Assembly (NCBI GenBank): GCA_009809945.1
Contig: WTPW01000156.1
Coordinates: forward strand, 389,473-453,472
Source of the DNA: Gigaspora margarita
Lineage: Eukaryota; Glomeromycota; Glomeromycetes; Diversisporales; Gigasporaceae
Direction of reading: 5' to 3'
Length of the DNA stretch: 64,000 nucleotides
Positions 32,841 through 44,499 of the stretch are shown here, one piece after another. A program made the translations under genes and the position numbers. Each line of letters begins with the position of its first letter. Position 1 is the stretch's first letter. Under the pieces are notes generated by a model that was given only the letters and a program-made list of their open reading frames with translations, did not search any database and was not told the origin of the DNA.

Positions 32841-34140
32841 TTCAATTTGTAATACTAGATTAAACTTAATAAAATTTTTATTTAAATTCTACATAATTGT
32901 AAAAAAGTTTTGTTAAGCTTGACCTGATAATTATCAAAAAAATTTCATTTTTACAGCTATTTTCATAATTTTTGGAACAACTAATAAAATTATTTTAGCC
33001 AAATTTGATAAATTTTTGAATTTAGTATTAAAATTGAATTTTGGCATTACAGTAATTTTATAACACCAAATTTAAAAATTTACTAAATTTGGCTACTATA
33101 AATGGCTGGATAAAAGATCCCCTTAAATAGTAAATCCACTATGTACTATAACAGGGTGCAGATCACAGGATCTTCTTTAATTAAATGTAGTTCTTTTTTA
33201 AAATCTAAATTGCATATTATAAGCACTAAGTGTATGTACATCTCAAATTTTTATACTATAGATATAAACTCTCAGCTACGTACTATACCTAGGGTCTATT
33301 ATAGGGTTCTAAAATTGGTAGAATGCAACAGACCTGGGTTTTGTATCTGGCCATTTACGGTAATTAATTTTTATCAGTTGTCCAGAATTTATTAAAATAC
33401 TATAAAGCTTTAAAAAAATCTTGAAAAATGAAAAAATGGCCATAATCATAATTTTTAAAATTTTTCATTTACCACTAAACAAATTTGAAGAATTTTTTAT
33501 TTTAATTTTGCAAGTCTGTAGAATAAAAATTAAAAAACTCCTTATTGAATTTGAAAATAGTTTTTAAAAAAAAATTTGATTAAAAGTAAAAACATTTAGC
33601 TAAATTTTGAATAAAAATTATCTGACCTAAAGTTTGTTATTTTAATTATATAAGATAGAATTAAAAAAATTTTTTATTATTTCTAATTGAAAAAAATTTA
33701 TTTAATTCTGTAAAATATAATTAAAAAATTTTCATCCAAATTCAATTAGATAAGTACTAATGATTTAAAATTTTGGTATCTGTAGTTATGGCTAATTTTT
33801 TTAATTTTTAATTAATATCTTAAAAATTATTACTATAAATTGTTATATACAAGACCTGGGTCTTTTATATTCTACTAATTTTAAAATTTATATTATACCC
33901 AGGTCTAATATATAGCTATAAATTCATATTATTAAAAAAAAACTTTGAAGAGTACACACATTTTGTATCTACAATAGACAGTCTAGATATTTGAAAAAAA
34001 TCCATATTTGATTAATAAAGATTTTGTAATCCATATCTGGATATACTACTAATAGGTCTACTATTAATAGAAGGTCTTGTGTATAGTAATTTACATATTC
34101 AAACTTCTTTATTTAATTCTATAGCTTAGAGCAGTATATA
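32841..34140. other. No supported gene; scattered inverted motifs
   Basis: The motif GACCTGGGTYTTRTA occurs near 33330 and 33850, with the inverted ACCCAGGTC near 33898, suggesting an old palindromic repeat. The 84-codon ORF at 33141-33395 spans it and shows no domain. Confidence 0.4.
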
Positions 34141-34149
34141 AAATTAGAT

Positions 34150-34430
34150 CCCAAAAGTATGTGAATCTTGTGCACATTTTACATATAATTTATGTAAACA
34201 AATTTAAAAATTTGTGCACTATATGACTTTGTTATATAGATAACTTTAAATATATATGCAATAAATTATATGCATAGTGTGCTCTATGTGCACATCTTTT
34301 GTATTTTACTAACAATTTTGGTGCACTATTTAGCCCCAAATTATGTGAATTATGTGCACATTCTAGCCAAAAATTTGTGAAACTCTTTAAAAACATGTGC
34401 ATTGAGCACATTGTGCATATAGATTTATAT
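34150..34430. repeat. Diverged tandem repeat with TGTGCACAT motifs
   Basis: At least six occurrences of TGTGCAC / GTGCACAT / TGTGCATT motifs lie between AAATTTGTG and TATGTG segments at irregular spacing. Two overlapping minus-strand ORFs rich in Cys/His/Met translate from this repeat and are not considered genes. Confidence 0.5.
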
Positions 34431-34689
34431 ACTGGCATAGAAATGTAGATATTTGAGATAATGGAGTTGCAATTTCTACTATTAAAGATGCAATTTTTGT
34501 AGTATTGATATAGGTTATAAAATAAGTAGCAGGTAATAAAATATATTGCAAGTTGTAATAGAAGTCATAAGTATTAAATAATAACATAAATCATAATGTA
34601 ACTCTACCTGCTGATCACTTGTACCAACAAAAATGCTAACACTTCAGAAGTCTAGTCTCAAAGAAACAGTAGAAAAACCAATGAAAACA

Positions 34690-34850
34690 TGCAACTTGGA
34701 AGCTGTTATTTAGGGATACAGTTAACTAAGTATCTGCTAACAGCTTTAGAGTTTGTCACTTATCAAAAAACTGGCACTTGTCATTTAGAGATAAAGTTCA
34801 TAGACTACCTGCTAACAAGCTTAGAGTTTATCACTCACCACAACTTGAGA
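34690..34850. repeat. Two-copy tandem repeat of about 78 bp
   Basis: The blocks at 34690-34765 and about 34768-34842 share GCTAACA, CTTAGAGTTT and CACTYA motifs in the same order. They produce an internally repeated translation (YLLTALEFVTYQ and YLLTSLEFITHH) in the 90-codon ORF at 34689-34961. The translation is repetitive because the DNA is; a gene is possible but not supported. The following segment 34945-35015 recurs near 1660-1740. Confidence 0.5.
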
Positions 34851-35048
34851 GAACTTTGGAAGTTCTCTGATGGATTTTGGACTATACGGGAAGAACTACT
34901 GTTCTTACTTCAGCTACATGTGAATTTCCTTTGGTACTATCAGTTTGTAAAGAATTTTTAAAAAGTGGGCATTTTGGTGTACCCCCTCCAAAAGATCTGC
35001 AGTATTTACTGCTCTCAAAAAGAAAAGGCACCTACTGTATTGGATATA

Positions 35049-35230
35049 CAGTCAGACCTCTCTAAATGCATAGCATCAGGACCATAGTAAAAATTTTCAA
35101 AAACATGCATTTAGAGAGGTTATGCATTTAGGAAAGTAAAAATATATAAGTATTATATTAAGTTGGGCTGAAAAAAAGCTATGCATTTAGGGAGATTTTA
35201 CTTAGATATGCATTTAGGGAGGCCCGACTG
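35049..35230. mobile_element. Tc1/mariner-like MITE, CAGTCAGACC family, copy 3
   Basis: A 182-bp element starts CAGTCAGACCTCTCTAAATG and ends GGGAGGCCCGACTG, with TA at both sides. It repeats ATGCATTTAG internally. It is closely similar in plan to copy 1 at 17346-17469. Confidence 0.88.
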
Positions 35231-35232
35231 TA

Positions 35233-36226
35233 TCGTTATGTGATGTGCAAGACTTAAGGAGAAACTACTGGATGAAGATTCTAGAAGCTCTGTTTTAAGC
35301 AGTCCAGTCTATATGCCTGCTTTTCATTTAACATACTGGAACCTGGGCTAGTTAGCCAAACAAGGTTATTGATGTTAACAATTTTTATTTTGAAAGTCTG
35401 ACAGATTATTGTAAAATAGCTTTGAGCAGCTAACTTTAGGCCTCAGATAAAGATTGAATGGTAGCAGAAGGCCATCATGAAGTCTGAGTTTCTTATTTCT
35501 CATAGTTGTAATATATTATTCTCTTCTGCATATAATAATATAAACTTAATAAATGAAAAAGAGCAAGGTCTCAGTTATAAAACAGAAAAAAAATAACATA
35601 GATCATAATATGGATAGTAATATAAAATCAATAATATAATACTATAATAAAATATAGTACATTTTATTGCAACATATTATAATACCACAATGTAATTAGC
35701 AAATTTTAGTAAATGTATTATAATGCTATAATACAATCTAGCACATTTTATTGAATATATTATAATGCTATAGTACAAGACATCTAAAGACGGAAATTCT
35801 AAAATTTGTTCTATTTTCAAAAATTTCATATTGAAATTGATGTCTTTGTAAATCCTCTGCATTTTGATTGGCTAATAATTAATTTTTAAAAATATTTTAA
35901 TCTTAATTTAAAAATTAATTTTAAAATTAGCCAATAGCAGAAGGCTAAAACATTGTAACTTGTCCTATTTTTGTCCAAATTTTTATGGATCATATAAAAA
36001 TATTGGTCATCTTATTAATAATGATATATGAAATTAATACTTTAAAGTTTCTATATAACTAGGTAAATGCATAGCATTGTTTGTCCAGAGCCAAATATTT
36101 ATATAAATATAATAACTAAAAAAGTTTGCTATTTACTAGGTAAAAGCATAGCATTGTTTATCTAGAACTCACTTTTATTTTTTGTACTATAAATTTTATA
36201 TATGCTCTAATTTATAGAATTAATAA
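35233..36226. other. No gene; short repeats and a hairpin
   Basis: Positions 35640-35785 hold repeated ATTATAATGCTATAATACAA / GCACATTTTATTG units. Positions 35848-35945 form a hairpin with arms CCTCTGCATTTTGATTGGCT and its complement CTTCTGCTATTGGCTAATTT around an AAATTAATTTTT-rich loop. Positions 36035-36170 contain two copies of an ACTAGGTAAAWGCATAGCATTG block. Confidence 0.55.
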
Positions 36227-36431
36227 TAACTTTTAATCTACTGGTCCTTTTTGGATAACTTAACTATCAAAATTTTTGTCTTAATGAGACAATTCTAACA
36301 AGCTCAAAATCATTAAAATCCAATTACAGGATCCCAAAATTATTTATCACTAAGTAATTGTTTCTAACATTGAATAACTTTTGATCCAACAATCTGTATT
36401 GAATAATTTAACCACCAAAATGTTTGTCTCA
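36227..36431. repeat. CCTGTAAT palindromic repeat, left flank of a nested insertion
   Basis: This block is the inverted counterpart of 41449-41870: shared motifs are CTTTTGATCYACTGGTCC, TYTTGTCTYAATGAGACAAT and ATTACAGGATCCCAA. The element 36432-41448 interrupts the family at a GTCTCA|GTGA point. Confidence 0.7.
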
Positions 36432-36897
36432 CATCAGCAAAATTTTTAAGCTAATATATAGCAAATAATCGATATATATCGATTAAAAACTATTGATATA
36501 TCGATATATAGCTATATATTACTAACAATATATAATGAATCTTGATATATAACAATTATAACCAGCATTTAAAATTCAAATCGAAAGTTATGTTCTCAAA
36601 AGTGCATAATTTAAATTTTTATTGTTCTCAAAAACTTTTTAGTGTTTATTATATATTAAATATATTGAACATTAATTTTTAAATAATGTTCATATATATA
36701 TTAGCTTCAAACAATATTGATATATATTATTTATTAATTTACAACAAAATTAATTCAAATTAATAAAATCCATAATATAATAGTTAATTCTATAATCAAG
36801 TTTGCACCATTCTTGGTATGCTAATTGAAAATTAAGCTTTTCTTATACTGCACTTACTCACTTGTAGTTTAATATATTGTGAATTAAAGTTATATCT

Positions 36898-37869
36898 TTT
36901 TTTTTTTTTTTTTTTTTTTTTTAACGTATGGACTTTGCCATGTAACTTTTATTAACAATTTTTGTCATGATTAACACCTTTTTAAAATCATTTTTAAGTT
37001 ACATATATAATTTATGCTACCCCCTATTAGTCACCCAATTTGTCCATTAATGGCTATACTTCCTCTATTTTTAATTTTTAGTATTTTATGTATTTCACCA
37101 CAATTACTAATCTAGAGCGGCTATAGCTACCTACTAACAGATTAATCCATGTCCCACCCATGCTTAACCTGCATGTTCAGAGATCATTCCTAAATCGTAC
37201 ATGCTGTGCTGCTGCCATCATGTTTGTATCTCAAGCCTTCTTTAGAAGCTGCNATAACATGATCNGTATCTCAAGCCACAGCCTTCCTAATTAGTCATTC
37301 CTTCTTATTCCTTGCCCTTGTAGGGTTCACAACAACCCCGATACCCACATTCTGACTTCCATCCTTCCCTGGATTCTTTACCGGTCTCTCCCTTACTCCC
37401 AGCCAACAACCTGGAAGGATTGGTCTGCCCAGGCTTTAAGTGCCTTTATGGTCTCCCTTTTCTTGGTACACGTTTTCAGAACGCATGTCCTTTTCCTCCA
37501 GTACGATTAACCGGCAGTTTGGCTGGTATATCCCCCCCTTCTAAGGATCTTGTCGTTCAGTTCTCCGATCTCTGATTCTAGTTCCAGATTTGGTCTTTCC
37601 TGTGATATCGTCATAGATCATCGCTACCTCCCAACTCGGGACTTTCCAAATGGGCTTTCGGTTTAGGAATTTGGTTTCTGGATTTATTACGCTGAAGCTC
37701 TCATTTCTAGATGGTATAACCAGACTACAGATTTTCTAAATCCAACCACAGATAGCCGTTAGCCATATGCAAGCCTATTTTCCAAAGTTGTTATTGGTGG
37801 GATTTGAACTCTAGACCTGCCGCTTGGGGGAGTGACAACCTACTAACTGAGCTAGTTCGCCACACCCAT
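36898..37869 (-). mobile_element. tRNA-derived SINE, copy C (full length)
   Basis: Direct repeats AAAGTTATATCT (36886-36897) and AAAGTAATATCT (37870-37881) flank it. A poly-T run at the left is the minus-strand poly-A tail. The head has a canonical A box TAGCTCAGTTAGTAGG and the B box GGTCTAGAGTTCAAATCCC, the best preserved tRNA-like promoter of the family. The 972-bp length equals copy A. It sits in the hAT-like element at a position where copy 1 (460-1617) has uninterrupted sequence, giving a natural empty-site comparison. Confidence 0.9.
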
Positions 37870-38519
37870 AAAGTAATATCTAATTTTTAATAATAAAATA
37901 AGTAGATTATAAATGAATAACTTATGTTCTGATAGTTTAATATAGTAAATAAATTAATTTTTAATAAAAAATGCTATTGTTAATAGAATAATAACTTATT
38001 TGAAAATAAAGTCTATACTTACAATTCACATACTAAGTTCACCTTTTTGTAATATTTTACTAATGCTACTATTGGTTAATACAATAAATTAGAATCCAAT
38101 TACTTTGTTATTTAACTATTTAAACTTTGTACTAACAAATACTTTGTGTCTTTTTTACTTGCTTAGTATTAGCATATCATTTGACCCAAATTATCTATAT
38201 ATAAGTCTATACAATAATAATTCTCTCAATATAAAAATCACACTGTGTGGCTAATAAATGTTTTATTTTAAAATCTTTAAAGTCTATTTTTTTAAATATT
38301 TATTTGTTACCCATATTGTACAACTTTAAACATATGTGCTATACATAGTATATACATATGTACAGAATTTGTCATGATCAAAATTACATTATTAAATTGA
38401 TAAAATTTTATATAATCTATTGTTCTTATTAGTAAATCCAGAACATAAAAATTTTATAAATGTTCTCCTTGAAAACATTTCAAGAGAATAAAATGTTCTC
38501 AAATAAGAGAACCTTTTTT

Positions 38520-39710
38520 TTTTTTTTTTAAATTGCTTATACGCTGTAAGTCTTTATTAATTAAGATTCTTAGAACTTAGTACAATTGAATATTACAGTC
38601 TATGAGTTGTGCTACACTAATTACTTAATGACACCCACCCTAGCAATTTAGTCGAACCTTTGCTATTTTTAGAATCTAACTAACAGCTATTACTCCATTA
38701 ATTACTTTCTTAGCTAGCGTACAACCTACCTATTTCTATGCAGATCTTCTATATTATTATTGATACCTTGTCCCCCTATTCACTTCCTGTAGCAACTTTC
38801 TTTTTCTCACAGTTTGGTTCATTCTGGTGGTTTTTCACTATTATTGCTCCCAAATTGGTGTACATGGCTTTATATTCGATTTAGTACCACTCTGATTTGA
38901 GTACATGTTGTGCTGCCGCTATCGTGTTTGTATCTCAAGCCAACTTTTGGGATGCTGCCATAACACAATCTGTATCTCAAGCCACAACCTTCCCTGAAAC
39001 GGGCACAGCCAGATTTATCAAAATTCTGTTTGTTATTCTGCAGTGTACCACTTGCCTTTTTAGTGCTTTTATAGTTGGTATCGTCTATAGCATGATCGCC
39101 ATAAGCTTCCCATCTAGTGTGGGTGTACTACCGATAGTTGTTTTCACTTTCAGCTTGGTACTGCAAGGAGGCCTAGAACCTTGACTTATAACGCACCAGC
39201 ATGGCACCCATTACTGAAGTTAGTAATGTACGACATAGTACCTAATACAACTTCCAATCTTGTATAGTGCCAGAGGTGTTCCAGACCTAGTTAGGCCAAT
39301 TCTTTTACCACAGATCTTTACCATATTCACCACATTACCTGTTACTCCAGTTTTTGTGACATTAGTATTACCCTCCCAATCAAAATCCTCTAGACTGCCT
39401 AGGGGTTGTTGGTGCTACCTTGCTAATTGTAGATTTACACGCGCAACCTATTTGCCCCAAAACCTTCTGCAATGTTGACCATTGCACGTAATACCAACTC
39501 TCTATAGCTAGATCTCCTTCCGGGAATTCCTATACTAGATCTGTACTTCACTTGGACTTTCACGGGGCTTTATATTCAATTTATTGGCTCCTTTTTTAGG
39601 TTACAGAGTATTTTTCGCCTCTAGCCCAACTTGACCCGTGGACCTTGACTTAACTACTATGGGGTGGGGGTTTGGCAACTTAACGAGTAAGCTATAAGGC
39701 CCAAAACCCT
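38520..39710 (-). mobile_element. tRNA-derived SINE variant, copy D
   Basis: AAGAGAACCTTTTTT-type direct repeats lie at about 38505-38519 and 39711-39725, with a poly-T tract at the left. The head reads TATAGCTTACTCGTTAAG (A-box-like) and AGGTCCACGGGTCAAG (B-box-like with one base missing). It shares an internal block with copy C (CAAGCC, GTATCTCA and CATAAC motifs; 37199-37295 against 38904-38995), but the rest differs. It is about 1.19 kb and G+C-rich compared with its surroundings. Plus-strand ORFs at 38897-39184 and 39260-39478 are antisense shadows. Confidence 0.75.
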
Positions 39711-39815
39711 AAGAGAACCTTTTTTAAATATCAATGTTCTTAAAAAACCTCAAATGTTCATTAAGAACCATAAGAACATTGAATTTTAAACACTGATTAT
39801 AACCACTATCAATTA

Positions 39816-40341
39816 GGGGACATCCATAAATTATGTTATGCTTGAGGGGGGGTCCCAAAATATAACGATTTTGCAATATGTAGGGGGGTCCCCTCTAACA
39901 TAACGAAATTTTTTCTAAAAATTTGTCTAAAACTTGAACAGTGGTCCAAATTGGATGATTTTGGTACCATTCGAATCGTCTTGAGGAGAGGATTCGAATG
40001 GTACCAATTTCATTTGATTTGGATCACTGGATCACGTTTTATTAACGAAATGCTATTGGTTATTATGTTTTCTTATAAAATTACTATAAAATCAATAGTA
40101 TTTCGCTAATAAAACATGATCCAGTGATCAAGATGAAACGATTTTGGTACCATTGAATTCATCTCATAGAGACGAATCGAATGGTACCAAAATAATTCAG
40201 ACTGGATCACTGGGTCATAAATATTCAAGTTTTTGTAAAATTTTATATATAAACATACAGATTTTTAAAAATTTTTTTATATAGTAGAGGGGGGTCAAGA
40301 GCTACTATGTAGGGGTACATAACGTTATTTATGGATGCCCC
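39816..40341. mobile_element. MITE with GGGGACATCCATAAAT ends and multi-level palindromes
   Basis: The left end GGGGACATCCATAAATTATG and the complement of the right end (GGGGCATCCATAAATAACG) are inverted repeats. G-runs (GGGGGGGTCCC) occur near each end. The interior has two nested hairpins with arms GGTACCATTCGAATC / GATTCGAATGGTACC, and a pair of GATCACTGG / CCAGTGATC blocks around AACGAAATGCTATTGG and its complement. It is 526 bp; the superfamily is unresolved. Confidence 0.75.
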
Positions 40342-40354
40342 TTTACTAATGATT

Positions 40355-40710
40355 AAAAATTTTGTTAGATTGTTTCAAAATTTGATATTAATTTTCTTGA
40401 TAACTACTAATTCAAATCAACTCAAATTTTTACTAAATATAGTATATATTATCATATATATTATATTTAAATTTTAGCTAATTTGAATTAATAGTTCATG
40501 AAAAATCATATGTAAATTATAGTTAATTTTTTTAAGTATATTGACTATCATTTTCAAATGATTTCTCAAGATCTATTGGTTCAAATTGGCTAAATTTAAT
40601 TATGATATATATGATGATATATACTATGTTAAGTAAAAATTTGAGCTGATTTAAATTAGTAGTAACCAAAAAAATTAATGTCAATAATTAAAAAATCTAA
40701 CAAATTTTTT
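40355..40710. mobile_element. Palindromic MITE with AAAAATTTTGTTAGATT ends
   Basis: Inverted arms share AAAAATTTKGTTAGATT, ATTAATTTTYTTG and ACTACTAATTYAAATCARCT blocks, about 150 bp each, around a short loop. The exact edge and target duplication are unclear because both flanks are A+T-rich. Confidence 0.65.
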
Positions 40711-40761
40711 GCTATATATCGTTAGTAATTACTAACAATAATATCCAACAGGAGGTTATCC

Positions 40762-41383
40762 CTTAAACCGTAATGCGGGTAAATTTGCCTGCTAAAATTT
40801 TTTGTGACCTATTATTTTGTTATTACTCTAGATTTTATTAAGTCATGCCCCCATATTTTCTAAGCTAGAATAAAAGTGCATAATATGCTTGTTGTTAAAT
40901 AACAATTAACTTATAGAATTTATTTAACTGTGCTCCAAAAATCACCTAAGTAGGGTTGATCGTAATATGATCTTTACGTTCAAATTTAATAATAAAAAAG
41001 GCAACTATCATGTGACTAATATAAATGATTTTCATAATTGTCACGTAGAGGTACCTTTTATAATATAACATTGAGTTGGTCAAAGATTCTTTTTGACCAA
41101 CGTCACAGAGCTAATTTTGGGGGTAATAGTGTAAAAATAATATGCCCCAAAAGATCAAGTCAAATGGCATGTTTTACAGCTATTGTATAAACTTATACTA
41201 TTTGTTTAGATGATTTTTAGTATATAAACTGTAATTATTGAGTGTGATATATGACTCAAGTTTTTCAGGAGTCATGATAGTTGATTAGAATGGAGATTTT
41301 TATAAAAAAATTTTTTTTATATGTCCCATTTTTCATCCAATTATTTTAGGGGCAAATTTGCCCACTAAATTTTACGGTTTAAG
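40762..41383. mobile_element. MITE with CTTAAACCGTAA ends
   Basis: The ends CTTAAACCGTAATGCGGGTA and (complement) CTTAAACCGTAAAATTTAGT continue in an inverted GGGCAAATTTGCC / GGTAAATTTGCCTG block. About 620 bp, non-coding. Interior motifs include GGTCAAAG..CTTTTTGACC. It is one of four insertions inside the composite element. Confidence 0.7.
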
Positions 41384-41448
41384 AAATATATTGATTGCTA
41401 TTTAAGAGATTACTAATAATATATAGTCCCTCTAAAATTTTGCTGATG

Positions 41449-41870
41449 CAGTGAAATGATTCTAACAAGCCCAAAACCATTAAATTCTGATTACAGGGCC
41501 AAAGATCGATAAAGATTTATCAATCATTAATTGAATTGGTTTATATAAAAATCAATTTGATTAAATGATTAATATATCTTTATTGATCTTAGGATCCTGT
41601 AATTGTAATTTAACAATTTTTAGCTTGTGAGAATCGTCTCACTGAGACGAACATTTTGGTGGTTAATTCATTCAAAATGGCCTAGTAGATCAAAAATTAT
41701 TCAATAGTAAATAAATTTACTTAGTAATAAACGATCTTGGGATCCTGTAATTGGATTTTAATGATTTTAGACTTGTTAGAATTGTCTCATCGAGATGAAC
41801 ATTTTGATAGTTAAATCATCCAAAATGGACCAGTAGATCAAAAGTTATTAGCAATTCCATAAATTGGCCA
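41449..41870. repeat. CCTGTAAT palindromic repeat, right flank and tandem units
   Basis: Three related units in tandem carry GGATCCTGTAATTG, CTTGTKAGAATYGTCTCA and GACGAACATTTTGG, then CAAAATGGMCYAGTAGATCA. They are the inverted counterpart of 36227-36431. The family also appears at 4575-4624/5640-5800 and in part at 26080-26340. Confidence 0.7.
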
Positions 41871-42659
41871 ATTAAAAATAATTTAAAAATCATGTGAGTG
41901 GACAAACGGAAAGTGCAAAGTTACAGTTTTGATATTTTAATATGTGATGCATTCAGTGATGTAAATTGGATAAGCGCAGTAGGCACAGTGCACATAGTTT
42001 TAAAATTGTGCATATATTGGGGCTTCCCATATATATAACATGCGTATAATTTTTTTTGTGCATTTTTTTTTTTTGCATTTGCACAAATAAAAATTTTTGA
42101 ATTTATAATACTAAATGCATCAAGAAAGTGACTTTTGTATCATGATATATAGAAACTAAAGGTCCTTCACTTTGCTCGTACAATAAAGTATATTGGTATA
42201 AAATATTAGTTGAAAATGTTAGTAGATATATTTGTAAGTTAGCTTTAGCTTTTACAGATATTCTATATTTTTGCAAAAAATGTGCAAAATGATTCTCTTC
42301 CCTATAAAACTAGCAATCACTTTAATCAATCTTTAATAAAAGCATAGATTATGACAAAAATTCTACTTGAGGTTATTGAAAACCCTTTTATAGGATTTTT
42401 TTAAAAATTAAATTCTAAATATACTCTACTATCATGAACAACACTTTCTGGATATCATTTAGATACTAAAACTGCAACATATAACTAATACAATTTATAA
42501 TGAACTTGGGAATTGTAATAGTCTTACTTTGAGTATGTATATATTATTAATATTGCTTAAATACGAATAAATAGATCTATTATACTAAAAGTCAAAATTT
42601 TAAATTGATTACTTAATTGATTTGTAAATTAAAAGTATGAAATATAAAATACTAAATAG
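41871..42659. other. No supported feature
   Basis: A+T-rich sequence with GTGCA-type motifs near 41985-42070 that faintly recall 34150-34430. No ORF, hairpin or terminal repeat of note. Confidence 0.45.
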
Positions 42660-42667
42660 GCTTAGAC

Positions 42668-42848
42668 AGGACCCTGAAATATACATAGATAGGTCAGGTT
42701 AATTCTAGGGTTACTAAAAAAGGAAAGATTTGCATAAAAAACTTCAAAAATAAGCAAAAAAATTACTATAAATAGAAAAGATCTGCATAAAAAACCTCAA
42801 AAATAAGCACACTCATACCTAACCTATCTATGTATATTTTGGGGTCCT
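42668..42848. mobile_element. hAT-like MITE, AGGACCC ends, short variant
   Basis: The 181-bp element runs from AGGACCCTGAAATATACATA to its inverted counterpart GGGGTCCT and is flanked by a perfect 8-bp duplication GCTTAGAC (42660-42667 and 42849-42856). The centre has two tandem copies of a block containing TGCATAAAAAAC and CAAAAATAAGCA. Terminal bases match the AGGACCC family but the interior differs. Confidence 0.88.
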
Positions 42849-42856
42849 GCTTAGAC

Positions 42857-44499
42857 AATATTCCAATGTAGAAATGATTGTTTAAATTAAGGACCCAAGG
42901 TTTTTAATATATAACTGTTCTTAAAAATATTTTAAAAATATATTTTTGTATTAAGCTTTTTTTATGTATTAGATAACTGGATATCACATAAATGTATTCA
43001 ATTTACAATTATATTGTAACAACATTGGACTGAAAAGATATTTAATTGCATTGCAGAATTATTTATCTGGAAAATATATAAATAAATTTTTAATCAAAAA
43101 ATTTTTTAACTTGATTGAGAATATAGAAAGTAACAAATTTGTAGCTGCAGTTAGATATTGTACCAAACTATAAATATATATATCTCAAAATCCAAGAAAT
43201 TTATTTTTATATATGGAATATTGGTTGTACAGCATATGCAATTAACTTAGCAGTAATTATATCTGATTTGGTTAAAAATAATAATATTAAAAGTTTAATT
43301 AATAGGTGCAATAAAATTGTATTATTTTTTAAAAAATCATATTGTAGAAACTTATACCTGCAACAAGGCCTGAGTGAAATAAAAATTTAATTAAAAGAAC
43401 TTCACTTGTGGTGCAAAACATGTTAGACTTAGTAGATTATGAGATATGAGTATTTTTGTCTTTATGATTATATGTTTACTTTTCTGTTTATACCATATAA
43501 TCACAAAAACAAAAATATTTATATCTCATGATTTACTAGACCGATTTTAATAATTTAACTACCATTATGATCAGAATTTTCTCTTCTACAACTTTTACTT
43601 AATACAAAAGAGATGTTTATTTAATAAAAAATCAGTTTGTTCTTTGGGAAACTCCATATTCCAAAAAAGGCAAAAATAATAGTAAATTTTTCCACAATTT
43701 ACTATGTTATTTTACTGGTTCTTAGGTGATCATGAATTAAATAATAAATTAGATTGCTCTAATTTGATTTTTGATACTTTTTTAAAACTTTAAATGAAGG
43801 TTTTTCAATAACTACTAAGTAAAACTCAATAATACCTTTTTTATTTATAGAATTAAAATAAAGGTTTTATAATTTACAGCTATAGCAATATATTGCTACC
43901 TCTAATCAACCAATTAGAATGCAGGATCATATGTAATATGAAATTGAAGCAATTGTGATTTTTTTTAAAATTAGCCATAATGTGAAATTTTGATTATAAA
44001 ACTATTTCTTGTACTCTAACAAAAAAAATTCCTTATGAAATTTTAGATCAGAATTAATTTGCTAAAATACACTATTCTAACTCTAATCTAATCCTCACTC
44101 TAACCCTAAATTAACAAATTAATTTATTGTTTTGATTTCACATTACACTAGATCTTATAGAGTGCAGTATATTGCATATTCAAAAAAATCAAAAATTCTT
44201 AAAATAAAAATTATATTAAGTTCAAATATTAAGAAACTTTGTTAAAAAATATAAAACTTTCCAATTTCAAAAGGTCCATTTTATATAAATATGTAATACA
44301 TATATAGAAATTTAATTGAACAATCTAGAGAATAATTTAATTTTTTAGATCAAATTAACTGTCTATAGCTTAGAGAGCTAGGTATTGGCTTATAATTTAT
44401 TGAATTTCAGCACAAAACCCATGTATTGTTAATTATTTTTTAGTTATAATTTTTAATTAACCAATTAAAGATAAGTAGATCATGTTATATAATAAAACT
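42857..44499. other. No gene; one hairpin near 43.5 kb
   Basis: Positions 43432-43555 form a hairpin with arms AGATTATGAGATATGAGTAT / (complement) AAATCATGAGATATAAATAT and a TTTTTGT..TATGATTATATG inner pair. Elsewhere there is A+T-rich sequence; 43895-44165 has weak inverted similarity (CATATGTAATATGAAATT / TTTCACATTACACTAGATC). Confidence 0.5.

Larger units (their letters stand above)
36563..39795. mobile_element. hAT-like non-autonomous element, copy 2, carrying two SINEs
   Basis: The ends CAGCATTTAAAATTC and GAATTTTAAACACTG are flanked by a perfect 8-bp duplication ATTATAAC (36555-36562, 39796-39803). The body matches the reverse complement of the element at 460-1617 almost throughout, apart from two inserted SINEs (36898-37869 and about 38520-39710). 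Removing these leaves roughly 1.1 kb, close to copy 1. Confidence 0.88.
36432..41448. mobile_element. Composite element with CATCAGCAAAATTTT ends, heavily nested
   Basis: The left end CATCAGCAAAATTTTTAAGC and the complement of the right end (CATCAGCAAAATTTTAGAGG) are inverted repeats, flanked by CA on each side. The same terminal sequence in slightly diverged form closes the element at 54073-56158. The element's own sequence, including ATCGATATAT-type repeats, makes up only a few hundred bases. The remainder consists of an hAT-like element carrying two SINEs and three further MITEs. Total length is 5017 bp. Confidence 0.7.

Noticed and set aside
38897-39478. Two plus-strand ORFs (95 and 72 codons) with hydrophobic segments
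   Set aside because: Both are inside SINE D, antisense to it. The first overlaps the block shared with SINE C, so repeat DNA explains them.
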